From Rhodanobacteraceae bacterium (GTDB taxonomy: Bacteria > Pseudomonadota > Gammaproteobacteria > Xanthomonadales > Rhodanobacteraceae), in NCBI GenBank assembly GCA_016790075.1, contig JAEUPP010000006.1:62001-126000 (forward strand): DNA of 64,000 nucleotides, read 5' to 3'. The notes beneath the pieces were generated by a model. It saw only the letters and a program-made list of their open reading frames with translations. It was not told the origin of the DNA and made no database searches. The translations under genes were made by a program, and so were the position numbers. Positions 34,431 to 43,979 of this stretch are shown one piece after another. The number at the start of each line of letters is the position of its first letter. Within the stretch, counting starts at the first letter, position 1.

Positions 34431-37400
34431 ATGACTCGGAAAATCTTCAAAGGACTCGTAGCGCTGCTCGCCTCTTTCTCGCTGACGGCAGTCGCGCGGG
34501 CCCAGATAGTCCCGGTGGAATACAGCGGCGCAGCCACGAGCACGGTCGCCGTTCAAGTGCCGCCCTTTCGAGGGTTTGAGCCTTCGATCAGCATCGCATA
34601 CACGTCGACACGCGGTAACGGTTTCGCGGGTGTCGGCTGGGCGCTGGGCGCGGGTTCCAGCATACAGCGTGCATCACGGGGTTCGGGCGCTCCTCGCTAC
34701 GACAATACCGACATTTTCCTGCTTGACGGCGATGAGCTGATTCCGTGCACCACACTGGGCGGAACGCATTGCACGCGCATACAGAGCTTCCGGCGCATCG
34801 CCTACACGGCAAGCACCGATTCCTGGCGTGTCACCGAGCGCGACGGAAGTTTTTCGGAATTCAAGCCCAATCTCGTGGTTGCCGCCAACGGCGCCACCCA
34901 TGTGTTTCGCTACGACCTCAGTGCACGCGTTGATCTGCGTGGCAATCGAGTTGACTACGGCTATTGGTGCGACCCGGGCAAGGAATGCTATCTCGACACT
35001 ATCCGTTACGGCGGCAACGAGATCCGTTTCTTGCGAGAACCGCGGCCGGATCGAATCAGCTATGCCAATGGCGCGGGGCTGTTCGAGATGGGATTCCGAC
35101 TCCGCACGATTGACGTCAGGGCAGGCGCAAACGCCTCCGCGTCATCGCCCAAACTGCGCGCCCGCGCGTACTCATTGATCTACGACACGGGTTTTTCCAG
35201 CCGATCGCGTTTGACGGAAATTCGGGAGTACGGGCGCGACGCCGTCATCAACGAGACCCTCGGTGCGATCACCGGCGGCTCGGCACTGCCTCCGATATCG
35301 CTGACCTACACGCCGCCCGCTACGGGTTATTCCGCGTACGTAAAAGGGGACGACCGGCTCAGTTCGAACGCCAGCAGCGGGGATGTGTTCCTGGACGCCA
35401 ATGGCGACGGAAGAACCGATGTGGTGTCCGTCCGGCGGCCGAGTCCGGGGCAGCTGTCCTTTACCACCTTTTCTCCGGACGCAACGGGCGCCTATCGCCA
35501 AGCCTGGTCGTCGGGCACGGTCAACGATGCTTTCGTGGGCAATTGGTTCGGTGGCGACTTGAATCGAGATGGCCGTTCGGACCTGATTGGTATCGCTGCG
35601 GATTCCAGCGTACGCACCATGCTGGCAGCCAGCGGCGGAAGCTTCGTCGCGGGCCCAGGGACCGTGCTGGCAGGTTCACCCCCCCCGTTCAATGAAACCC
35701 GCTTCCAGCGCACCGCATCGTTCAATGATGATGGGCGGACCGACCTCGTTCAGGTCGGTGGTGTACTTGGAACAGGGCAGGTAACCATTCGCTCGTATGT
35801 CTATTCTGCCGATGGCGCCTACACAGTCCGCTCGAATCAGACGTTTCCTGTTGGCATCAATTCGAGCTCGAACTGGTTTGACGGTGACATCAACGGCGAC
35901 GGCCGGACCGATCTGGTGCAATTCATCATCTCCACTTCGACGGTATCGATTCAGAGCTTCATTGCTACAGCCAGCGGTTACGAGCTGGTTTCGCCGGGCC
36001 AAAGCATAGCGATTGGCTATACCGGCCAAAGGATACTGCCGGGTGATATCAACGGTGACGGCGCCATGGACTTTACCGTTCTAGGGCGACTCGATTCGTC
36101 GACCAGTGTATTTGCGGCGTTCTATTCGACAGGTGCAGGCTTTGCTGCTGGTGCGATCAGCAGCTATGCGGACCCGTCTCCAGGGACTGCAGGTGATTTC
36201 TTGGCAGGCGATGTCGATGGTGATGGCCGCAGCGACATACTGCGCATCGTTCCCGGCTCATCAGGAGCAGTCGCCGAGGACTTTGGTTCGACGGGCGCGG
36301 GTTACGTAAAGCGAGGTACATATCAATTGAGCTTGGGACTAACCGCTTTCGACCCCGCGCTGGTCGATGCCAACGGCGATGGCAAGAGCGACCTGTACGC
36401 GCTTGATGGGCTCAATGGGCAGGTCAATCCGTTTACCGCGCTGTCACCGTATTCCCAGTCCGACTTGCTCCAGGGGCTGACCACATCGTCCGGCGGCGTC
36501 TTCACGGTGGCTTATCAGCCTTCCGCGCAGTGGCCAGCAGCGACCTATATGCCCCCGGGTTCGGTGTTTCCCACGGTGGCGAGTCTTGCCGTATCCGATG
36601 GTCGTGGTACCAGCACGACGCATACGCTGACCTATCGCGGCGCGCAGTTCTTTCCGGAAGAGCGCCGGTTCCTGGGCTTCCGAGCCGTCACGATGTCCCT
36701 GGACTCGCGCGGCACCTACCGGGAAACGTTTTTTGCACAGCGCGAGGCTTCCATTTCACGCCCGGAGCATGTCTGGGTTCGCAACTCGGCGGGTGCGATC
36801 TATAACTATCAGAAGATGGAGTACACCGAAAACAACGCAGCGCCGTACACGTCTTTTCTTACATCGCAATGGGGCTTCGAATGCGACCTGCAGCCCAGTT
36901 GCAGAACATCACTGACGCAATTTTACTTTGACGTATATGGAAATCTGCTGCAGTCGGTTGCGCATGGCGACTACTACGTGGTTGGCGACGAGCGCACGCG
37001 CAGTCGGGCATATTTCCCTAATCTTTCCACTTATTCCGTCGGTCTGACGGCGGCTGAAAATCTCTATGCTGGCGTGTTGCCGAGCCCGGGGCTGTACGAC
37101 CCTACCAACCCTGCGCAACCGGGGCTGATGTCGCAGACACTGAATTTTTACGACAATGCGATCGCGGCAACGACACCACCAAGCGTGGGTAATATCACCG
37201 AGACCCGGTATTGGGACAGCAATACCGGCGGCTACCGTAAGTCCTTCGCGACCTACGATACTGCCGGCAATCGGCTGACCGTAAAAGACGCTCGCAACAA
37301 TGTAACGACCTTTACACCCGACCCCGTGTTTCGGGTATTTCCGATCAGCGTGTGCTCGGCCGTCGGTCACTGCGGAACAACCGTATGGGACACCGTGCTC

Positions 37401-40397
37401 GGTGTGCCCACTGAAAGCCGTGATCCTAATAGTCAGCTGAGCACGACCCAATACGATGTTTTTGCCCGGCCGGTCACCCGCGTACGCCCCGACGGCGGGC
37501 GTACGACGATTCGCTATCTGAATCTGGGTACTCCCGCGTCCCAGCGCGTGGAGACTACGCTGGACGACGGCACGGCGAGTGGTTTCACCACCACCGTCTA
37601 TTTTGATGGCCTGGGCCGGACCTGGCGCGAGTTTCGTGATGCCGTCGGGGGCATTGATCAACGCAATACGTCCTACCTCGATTGCAGTGCGCGCCAACCC
37701 TCGCAGGTGAGTCTCTGGCGCCGGCAAGGCACGCCAGCGGTATTCAACCGTTTCGAGTACGACGGTGTGGGACGCCTGACGCGTGCCTTGCAGCCGGACG
37801 GCACGGCTGCCTCCACGGTGTATACACCAGGAAGGGCGGCCCGTACCGATCAGCTGGGCCATCAGACCATCGCCACCGCCGATATCTACGGCCGTGTCAG
37901 TTCGACGCAGAAAGTACTCGATGGCGGCGTGCTGTCCACTACTACCTATAACTACGATCAGCTTGATCGTCTGGTCACGATGGTCGACCCCATCGGTCAG
38001 GTGAGCGGCGTGGCCTGGGACTCGTTGAGTCAACGCCGAATCATGCTGGACCCCACGGTCGGGCGATATGACTTGACCTACGACGCCGTAGGCAATCTTC
38101 AGTCGACGATCGACTCCCGCGGGCTGGTTATTGCGCGTGCCTATGACAACGACAACCGCCTGACGACGGTCACCACGTCCGACGGCATCGTTGAACAATA
38201 TAGCTATGACGATCCGAATGCGGGTTCGTCGCGCGGACGCATTACCGGTCTGGTGGTCTCGGAGGGTGCCACGGTCACGCTCGGTCGGCTGGTGCACTAT
38301 GACGCCGTGGGACGTGTGAATGCTTCGACGGAATGTATTCTCGATTCCTGTGCGTCAATGAATTTCGCCTTTGACACGCTCGATCGGCCGACCTCGGTGA
38401 CCTATCCCAGCGGCGTCATCGTCAACTATCAGTACGGCGAAGACGCGCGGCTCAGCAATGTGCCTGGCTTCGCCTCCGGCTTTCAATACGACGCCGGCGG
38501 CAGGCTCAAGCAATACACCGCCGCCAATGGCGTGGTGACCACACGGACCTTCGATCCCGTCCACACCTGGTTGACCCAAACCCTGGTGGTCGGACCCACC
38601 GCACTGCCGATCTTCGAACAGGCATTGGTACGAGATGCCGCCGGACGCCTGGACCGGATGTCTTCGGCTACTGATTCGGTCGACAACCTCGATTTGACCT
38701 ACGATGCCGGCGATCGCTTGATTGCGACGGTTCCCCTGCTCGGTCTTCCCGGTGGGCAGGTCAGTGCGTTCACCTATGACGCCAAAGGCAGCTTGCTCAC
38801 GCGGACCGAGAATGGTGCCAGCTACACCTACGGCTATGGCGACCCGGCGCGCAAAGACTTGGTTACGGCGCTGAATATCAATGGCGCTGGAAGAGCCTAC
38901 ACGTACGATAGCGTCGGCAACCCGCTGTTTGCGGGAACGTCGGCGATGAAATGGGATGCACGCGGGAATCTGCGTCAGAACATTCATGCGGGTGGCATCG
39001 AGAACTATACCTACGATCCCTCGGGTCAGCGCATCGCATCGGATACCACGCGCTTCTTCGGTGCCTTTATCGAGCGGGACAGCTCAGGTGACACCGAGTT
39101 CATCTACGCTGGCGGAATGCGTATCGCCAAACATCAGTCGGGTGTGGTGCAGTGGTATCACAACGACGGCGTGGGCTCGGTTCGCGTGGTTACCGACGCC
39201 AGTGGCAACGTCGTCGCGCGCCGCGCATCAAGTCCATTTGGAACACCCATCAGCACCAGTGGCCAGGCTACGCAATGGGGCTGGGCCGGGCATCGCGATG
39301 AAGAACCTTCCGGACTGATCTACATGGGGGCCCGCTACTACGATCCCACATTGGCGCGCTTCGTGTCGCCCGACAGTATTGTTCCAGGCGTGCTACCGGA
39401 AGCCAGCAATCGCTATGCGTATGCGCTGAACGATCCTATCGGCAAAGCGGACCCGACTGGACACTCCGCCTTTGACTTCAGCCTCGGAACGATCAACTTC
39501 GGTGGTGTGCTGGGCGGTTTTTCTGTTGGCGAACCGTTCTTAGGCTCATTAGACGGGGGCGTGACGTACTCGTTCTCCGACGCCGCGGTGCTTGCAGGGT
39601 TGCCCAAACTCGACAGCAGCAATGCGAACTACGACAAGGTGATTGCTGCGGCCATCGACAAGGGATTGGTTGTCCCTAGCGATCCGGTTGGCGGATCGAG
39701 TCTGGGTGCGGTTGAGGAGGTGATTATGGGGTCGGCACCGGGGCAGATTGCGGAGACTGCCGGATTGACCGATCCGTCCGTTGACGGCATTAACGTTGTG
39801 GCGGCGGGGTCCGTTTGGTCACCGGCCAGCGGCGGCAAACAGACAACTACGCGAACGCTGGAGTACCGCGGCAGCGTAACGTGTTGCGTAGACGAAAATG
39901 TCGATTCCCGCGCTCCGTGGCTTGGCGGCATTGAGTGGAGTTTGCCTGGGCTCAACGGACAACGTAGTGGCTATCTCGTTGGTATTCCAGGTCAGGAGTA
40001 TCACGTATTTGAATGCATCAACTGCTTGCGAGAGATCGCGGGGTCGACAGCGACGGTAACGCTGCCGCAAGGAAATGCTGGCGTTCCGGGCAAAGTCGAA
40101 GTCAGGTTTACGGATTTGTCTGAGGCTGCATTTGAAGGTGTTGTCGGTGTGAGTTCAGGCGGTCCACAAGCGGAAACTACCTTCAAAGTGCCAAATTCAG
40201 GTGTTGCACCAACCCCTGATCCGCTGTTGATAATTTTGGAAGTTGGCGGCGATTCATCGCGTGGGTATTCGACATTCCAGAATCCAGATGACCCAAATTC
40301 CGCATACCGGGTTGACTACGATACGGATACTCTCAATCGGGTTTTTATCCCGGGAGGAGGACTTATTCCGCGCACAATCTATGAGCCGTATCAGTGA
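34431..40397 (+). CDS. Sec-exported Rhs/SpvB-like giant protein
   Basis: This 1,988-residue protein has a signal peptide (KGLVALLASFSLTAVARAQ), an SpvB/TcaC-like N-terminal region (FEPSISIAYTSTRGNGFAGVGWALGAGS), seven FG-GAP calcium repeats about residues 315-650 (DANGDGRTDVV, DLNRDGRSDLI, DINGDGRTDLV and others), a run of RHS/YD repeats, and the RHS core end GARYYDPTLARFVSPDSI...NRYAYALNDPIGKADPTGH at about residue 1645-1680. The last 308 residues form a separate tip region with Cys pairs (VTCCVDEN, ECINCLREI) and no known toxin motif. The ATG at 34431 follows GAGAGGG. Secretion with an encapsulating RHS shell is inferred from the family. Confidence 0.9.
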   Translation: MTRKIFKGLVALLASFSLTAVARAQIVPVEYSGAATSTVAVQVPPFRGFEPSISIAYTSTRGNGFAGVGWALGAGSSIQRASRGSGAPRYDNTDIFLLDGDELIPCTTLGGTHCTRIQSFRRIAYTASTDSWRVTERDGSFSEFKPNLVVAANGATHVFRYDLSARVDLRGNRVDYGYWCDPGKECYLDTIRYGGNEIRFLREPRPDRISYANGAGLFEMGFRLRTIDVRAGANASASSPKLRARAYSLIYDTGFSSRSRLTEIREYGRDAVINETLGAITGGSALPPISLTYTPPATGYSAYVKGDDRLSSNASSGDVFLDANGDGRTDVVSVRRPSPGQLSFTTFSPDATGAYRQAWSSGTVNDAFVGNWFGGDLNRDGRSDLIGIAADSSVRTMLAASGGSFVAGPGTVLAGSPPPFNETRFQRTASFNDDGRTDLVQVGGVLGTGQVTIRSYVYSADGAYTVRSNQTFPVGINSSSNWFDGDINGDGRTDLVQFIISTSTVSIQSFIATASGYELVSPGQSIAIGYTGQRILPGDINGDGAMDFTVLGRLDSSTSVFAAFYSTGAGFAAGAISSYADPSPGTAGDFLAGDVDGDGRSDILRIVPGSSGAVAEDFGSTGAGYVKRGTYQLSLGLTAFDPALVDANGDGKSDLYALDGLNGQVNPFTALSPYSQSDLLQGLTTSSGGVFTVAYQPSAQWPAATYMPPGSVFPTVASLAVSDGRGTSTTHTLTYRGAQFFPEERRFLGFRAVTMSLDSRGTYRETFFAQREASISRPEHVWVRNSAGAIYNYQKMEYTENNAAPYTSFLTSQWGFECDLQPSCRTSLTQFYFDVYGNLLQSVAHGDYYVVGDERTRSRAYFPNLSTYSVGLTAAENLYAGVLPSPGLYDPTNPAQPGLMSQTLNFYDNAIAATTPPSVGNITETRYWDSNTGGYRKSFATYDTAGNRLTVKDARNNVTTFTPDPVFRVFPISVCSAVGHCGTTVWDTVLGVPTESRDPNSQLSTTQYDVFARPVTRVRPDGGRTTIRYLNLGTPASQRVETTLDDGTASGFTTTVYFDGLGRTWREFRDAVGGIDQRNTSYLDCSARQPSQVSLWRRQGTPAVFNRFEYDGVGRLTRALQPDGTAASTVYTPGRAARTDQLGHQTIATADIYGRVSSTQKVLDGGVLSTTTYNYDQLDRLVTMVDPIGQVSGVAWDSLSQRRIMLDPTVGRYDLTYDAVGNLQSTIDSRGLVIARAYDNDNRLTTVTTSDGIVEQYSYDDPNAGSSRGRITGLVVSEGATVTLGRLVHYDAVGRVNASTECILDSCASMNFAFDTLDRPTSVTYPSGVIVNYQYGEDARLSNVPGFASGFQYDAGGRLKQYTAANGVVTTRTFDPVHTWLTQTLVVGPTALPIFEQALVRDAAGRLDRMSSATDSVDNLDLTYDAGDRLIATVPLLGLPGGQVSAFTYDAKGSLLTRTENGASYTYGYGDPARKDLVTALNINGAGRAYTYDSVGNPLFAGTSAMKWDARGNLRQNIHAGGIENYTYDPSGQRIASDTTRFFGAFIERDSSGDTEFIYAGGMRIAKHQSGVVQWYHNDGVGSVRVVTDASGNVVARRASSPFGTPISTSGQATQWGWAGHRDEEPSGLIYMGARYYDPTLARFVSPDSIVPGVLPEASNRYAYALNDPIGKADPTGHSAFDFSLGTINFGGVLGGFSVGEPFLGSLDGGVTYSFSDAAVLAGLPKLDSSNANYDKVIAAAIDKGLVVPSDPVGGSSLGAVEEVIMGSAPGQIAETAGLTDPSVDGINVVAAGSVWSPASGGKQTTTRTLEYRGSVTCCVDENVDSRAPWLGGIEWSLPGLNGQRSGYLVGIPGQEYHVFECINCLREIAGSTATVTLPQGNAGVPGKVEVRFTDLSEAAFEGVVGVSSGGPQAETTFKVPNSGVAPTPDPLLIILEVGGDSSRGYSTFQNPDDPNSAYRVDYDTDTLNRVFIPGGGLIPRTIYEPYQ
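39471..40397 (+). other. Variable C-terminal tip region of the Rhs protein
   Basis: The segment after the RHS core (PTGH) is of lower GC than the rest of the gene, notably from 40190 to 40400, and has no RHS repeats. In polymorphic toxins this region is the effector and is exchanged by recombination. It contains Cys pairs (CCVDEN and CINC) and no nuclease or deaminase motif I can name. No small immunity-like gene follows. Confidence 0.5.
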
Positions 40398-40434
40398 AAA
40401 ATGCTCGAGTCGAGCTGCCAATAGGAATCTAGTC

Positions 40435-42837
40435 GTGTTCAAGTTACTTTGTTACGTCGCCACATTGCTGACGGTCCTGTCCGCCTCGCCGCTGAGGGCC
40501 CAAACCGTCGACCCCATCCCGTCCACCTGCGTTCCGTATGCCGATCAGGCCGCCGGGAAATGCGAGGCGGTCGAGCAGGACATCACGCGTTGGTTGCCGG
40601 CGACACCGATCTCGATCGTGGTGGACGGCACGCCACTTGTGCTCGATCCGAACTTGTCACCGCCAGTGTTCATCAAGAACGGCCGTACTTTCGTCGAGCT
40701 CAATGCGGTGTTCAACGCGCTTGGCCTCACGCTGATCTGGGACCAGACGTTGAAGCGCATTACCGCAACCAAGGATGACCTGCAGCTGACCATGTACCAG
40801 GGCTATGCGTATGCCTACAAACGCATCCGCGGCCGCGAGGCACCTTTTATGACGTTGGGCAGCGCGCCTTCATCGTGGACTTCTCCGTTTATCGCTTATG
40901 TACCCGGCAAACGGTGGAATCGGACGGTAGTGCCGATTTCCTTCATTGCTTCCGCCACCGGTGCAGATGTGAAGTGGGACGCAGCGGCGCAACGCGTCAC
41001 CATCACGCGTGGACGGAGCTATTTCTTCGACTGGTACAAGCGCCTGGGCCAATCGAATCCGTCCGGTACCTATGTGCAGTTCACCGACAAAAGCTACCGC
41101 GCGGCGGGTGCGTCCGGCCCCTGCGCGGCCGGCAGCAGCTTTGACGATGAAGCGGCGGCCTGTGCGGTAAATGGGCAGATTCAAGGCCCGTTCCCGAGTC
41201 GTTTCCTGAGCCGATGTGCGCAGCTCGGTTACGCTTTCTGTGCCAGCGCGAGCTGGCCGAAGGCTGAGTACCTCAACGTGCTGGACACTGCCGACGTTGC
41301 CGCGGGCAACCTGGTCGACACCAATGCGGCGCTGGAGATTTTGCGCGCCAACCCGGAACTCTATGGCGCACCCAATGAGCAGAACGAAATCGTCAGTGCT
41401 GGTCTCTACAGCCGCGATGGCAGTGGTCAGTCCGGGTTCCAGCGCGCCGAGGCGGCACTGCCTCCGTTCGTGCTGTCGGCGCGCCGCCAGACTGACTCGA
41501 TGGTGCGTACCGCGTATCTGATGCTTCCCGCATCGGTCCGCCGCAGCACCGGGTTTATCTGGGTCGATCGTCTGGCGCAGGACCCCGATAGCTACCTGCC
41601 GTATCTGCGCAAGAAGCAGAAGGTGGTCCTGATCGGTACCTTCATGGGGCCGAGTTTCGTCAAGGCCGAGAACGACGCTGGCCATCAGTCGCTGCGCATC
41701 CGGCATGCGCGTGAATTGTTCAAACTGCGCAGCGCCATTGCGCTGGTCAAGAGCATGAATCTGGAAGTGGCCGATGTGCTGTGGGCAACCGGTGACACAC
41801 ACGCGTCGACCCCGGAACTGCAAGCGCTATACGACCGTATCTTCGGCGACTTGAAGATACGCTTCGATCGTATCCTCGACGCCGCCAACCTTGGCCAGCT
41901 GAAGCGTCCGATTCCTTTTGGGGGTGATGAACTGGCGGTGATCGCATTTGCCCGTAGCCTCGGGGTTTCGAGAACGGTCTATCTCGATCTGAACAATCCG
42001 GACGCCAAGCCGCGTTACGATGGTGGCCGCACCGTGCGCCAGATCGTGGATGCACAGATGGCGCAGAATGGCCTGACTGAAGCGCTCTCGCCCACGGGCG
42101 CGGACATCGAGTACTACGTGATTGGTCGCGATGCCAGCGACTTCTATACATCCACCGCAGACGAACTTGCCAAGTTCGCACAGATCAGAGCGCTGCCCGT
42201 CACGCGACGCCAGAAAAGCTATATCTCCGATATTCGCTTCCCCAACGGTTCGGCCAATGGCGATTCTGCACCGAACAGTTGTGAGTGGCTCGGTTACTCG
42301 GGTTGGGGCACAGGCAACAACAACGTCGGCATGGCGCTCGCGTTCGCCAAGCTGTTGACAGTCAATCCCAACCCGCTGAATGCACGCCGCATGTATCTGG
42401 AGGCGGTCGCCTACGATGTCTACGGCAACGGCTATTTCGACGCGCAACGTGGCGAGCTGAAAGCAAGAATCGGTGCCAGTGTCTATCAGCACCACCCCGG
42501 CTATCGCGAAGATCAGGCGAGCACGGTCTATAGCGCATTCTCGACAGCCAACAGTTTCGTGAACGAGAAGATGCTGGCGCACTTCAGCGGCACCAGCTGT
42601 CTGCCGTCGGGTAGCACCACTCCGTTCAAGATTACTGCGCAATTGTGGCGCCATTTCGAGGCCGACGTGCATTTGTGGCCTTCGAACATCGCGGCCGGAG
42701 GCTGGCTGGTACCGGGTCAGTACCGTGTGGGTGTGATCCCGGGAGCCCCCGCCAATATGGCGGATGTGCTTGACCCAACCCTCAATGGTCCATCGCAAGT
42801 GACCAAGGTTGATCTGGCCTACCTGATGAGCGAATAA
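40435..42837 (+). CDS. Exported protein with copper-amine-oxidase N-like and DUF4127-like domains
   Basis: This ~800-residue protein has a signal peptide (FKLLCYVATLLTVLSASPLRAQ), then two stalk-like beta segments of the Cu_amine_oxidN1 type (ISIVVDGTPLVLDPN, FVELNAVFNALGLTLIWDQTLKRITATKDD, VPISFIASATGADVKWDAAAQRVTI) and a long C-terminal part that I tentatively assign to DUF4127, with IPFGGDELAVIAFARSLGV and SGWGTGNNNVGMALAFAKLL. The GTG at 40435 has an AGGA site 8 bases upstream and begins the signal peptide; an ATG at 40381 that overlaps the Rhs stop is the alternative. It closes the Rhs operon. Envelope-associated; enzymatic role unknown. Confidence 0.7.
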   Translation: MFKLLCYVATLLTVLSASPLRAQTVDPIPSTCVPYADQAAGKCEAVEQDITRWLPATPISIVVDGTPLVLDPNLSPPVFIKNGRTFVELNAVFNALGLTLIWDQTLKRITATKDDLQLTMYQGYAYAYKRIRGREAPFMTLGSAPSSWTSPFIAYVPGKRWNRTVVPISFIASATGADVKWDAAAQRVTITRGRSYFFDWYKRLGQSNPSGTYVQFTDKSYRAAGASGPCAAGSSFDDEAAACAVNGQIQGPFPSRFLSRCAQLGYAFCASASWPKAEYLNVLDTADVAAGNLVDTNAALEILRANPELYGAPNEQNEIVSAGLYSRDGSGQSGFQRAEAALPPFVLSARRQTDSMVRTAYLMLPASVRRSTGFIWVDRLAQDPDSYLPYLRKKQKVVLIGTFMGPSFVKAENDAGHQSLRIRHARELFKLRSAIALVKSMNLEVADVLWATGDTHASTPELQALYDRIFGDLKIRFDRILDAANLGQLKRPIPFGGDELAVIAFARSLGVSRTVYLDLNNPDAKPRYDGGRTVRQIVDAQMAQNGLTEALSPTGADIEYYVIGRDASDFYTSTADELAKFAQIRALPVTRRQKSYISDIRFPNGSANGDSAPNSCEWLGYSGWGTGNNNVGMALAFAKLLTVNPNPLNARRMYLEAVAYDVYGNGYFDAQRGELKARIGASVYQHHPGYREDQASTVYSAFSTANSFVNEKMLAHFSGTSCLPSGSTTPFKITAQLWRHFEADVHLWPSNIAAGGWLVPGQYRVGVIPGAPANMADVLDPTLNGPSQVTKVDLAYLMSE

Positions 42838-43372
42838 CTGAGTAAGCCTGTCTGCCGTTTGGATAGAGCTGTTCAAAGTAAGCAGCGTCGAGCCGGGGGG
42901 TGTCGTTCCGGTAGCGGAGCCCGCGGCTCAGGCGCTCAACGCCTGAGCGAGAAACATCGCCAGCGTTACGGCAGGTGGTTGCGATCGCATCTTATGTGCC
43001 GGCAAGCGCCTCGACTGGATCAGGCATGGACGCATCCGTCGGTGCATCAAAGAACGCATCGGCTCCGATCGGCGAAGGCTGCACTTGCGCCGGTGATGTA
43101 GTCACACACCGGCATTGCACCTGCGGTGCAAGGAATACGGCTCCTTTGCTTGCGTGTTCTCCAAGCCACTCCGTTGTGGCGTCGTGAGCTGACTTTGCCT
43201 TTCAGTTCAGCGGCTTGGCGTCAAGTAGATGGCGGGCGGTCCGAGGGCGGCGACTCGGTAGTTCGCAGAACAAGTCCGGCCGGGTTCTTTGTTTCCTGGA
43301 CTACAGAGTCACGACCCTAGTTACTCGCTTTTCCGCTCCCGCTACCATGCACGCATCCAAAAGGGGCGGGCC
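42838..43372. other. 535-bp intergenic region with two hairpins
   Basis: No frame here has a good ribosome-binding site, motif or codon pattern. A 9-bp stem (GCTCAGGCG/CGCCTGAGC, loop CTCAA; 42926-42948) lies about 90 bp after the DUF4127 gene and may end its transcript. A second perfect stem (TTGCACC-TGC-GGTGCAA) is at 43115-43131. The region may be decayed sequence at the edge of the Rhs block. Confidence 0.5.
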
Positions 43373-43924
43373 ATGAACGATGCTGACGCGAATCGCAACC
43401 GGTTTGCCCAGGTGCCGGAGCGCAACACCTCCGACAATATCCTGCGCACCGCACAGCAGCATCACGTGCATCTGTCAGCGATGGCTGATACCAAGGCCAA
43501 CATCATCATTACGGTGTCGTCTATCGTGCTGACCCTGTCCATGGGCCGGCTAGGCGAACCCGGGCTGCGTGTGGCGGTGCTGATTCTTATCGGATTCACC
43601 CTGATCGCACTGTTGCTCGCGATTCTCGCCGTGCTGCCGAAATACCGCCCACTCCGACTGGACAGCGATGTGCTGCCCTCGCATTTCAATTTGCTGTTCT
43701 TCGGCCACTTTTCCGAGATTTCGCGTGACCGTTTCCTTGAGGAAATGGCACACACGCTGCAGCCGGGCGGCACTATTTACGAGACTCAGGCCAAGGACCT
43801 GTATTCGCTGGGTCTTTATCTTGCTCGGCACAAGTACCGTTATCTGCGGTTGAGCTATTTGTTCTTTCTGGCTGGCTTCGTACTCGCGAGCGCAGAGCAG
43901 GCGTTGCGGCTGGCACTGGGTTGA
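43373..43924 (+). CDS. Pycsar-effector-like (PycTM/DUF5706) membrane protein
   Basis: This 183-residue protein opens RNTSDNILRTAQQHHVHLSAMADTKANIIITVSSIVLTLSMG, the region shared by the PycTM/DUF5706 effectors of Pycsar anti-phage systems: an N-terminal helix ending in DxKA(N)xII and two close membrane helices (ANIIITVSSIVLTLS and VAVLILIGFTLIALLLAILAVLP). A third segment (YLFFLAGFVLASAEQALRL) lies at the C-terminus. In Pycsar the protein disrupts the membrane after binding cUMP or cCMP. No cyclase gene is nearby, so this is an orphan copy that may have a housekeeping role. AAGGGG precedes the ATG. Confidence 0.75.
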   Translation: MNDADANRNRFAQVPERNTSDNILRTAQQHHVHLSAMADTKANIIITVSSIVLTLSMGRLGEPGLRVAVLILIGFTLIALLLAILAVLPKYRPLRLDSDVLPSHFNLLFFGHFSEISRDRFLEEMAHTLQPGGTIYETQAKDLYSLGLYLARHKYRYLRLSYLFFLAGFVLASAEQALRLALG

Positions 43925-43979
43925 GCCGTTTCTGATACGGGCGAGTCGCCACCCCAGGCTGGCCATGCTGCCGAGAGGT

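Noticed and set aside
42851..43101. Short plus-strand frames in the gap after the DUF4127 gene.
   Set aside because: Low-complexity Arg/Gly/Ser content, no ribosome-binding site and no continuity with neighbours.
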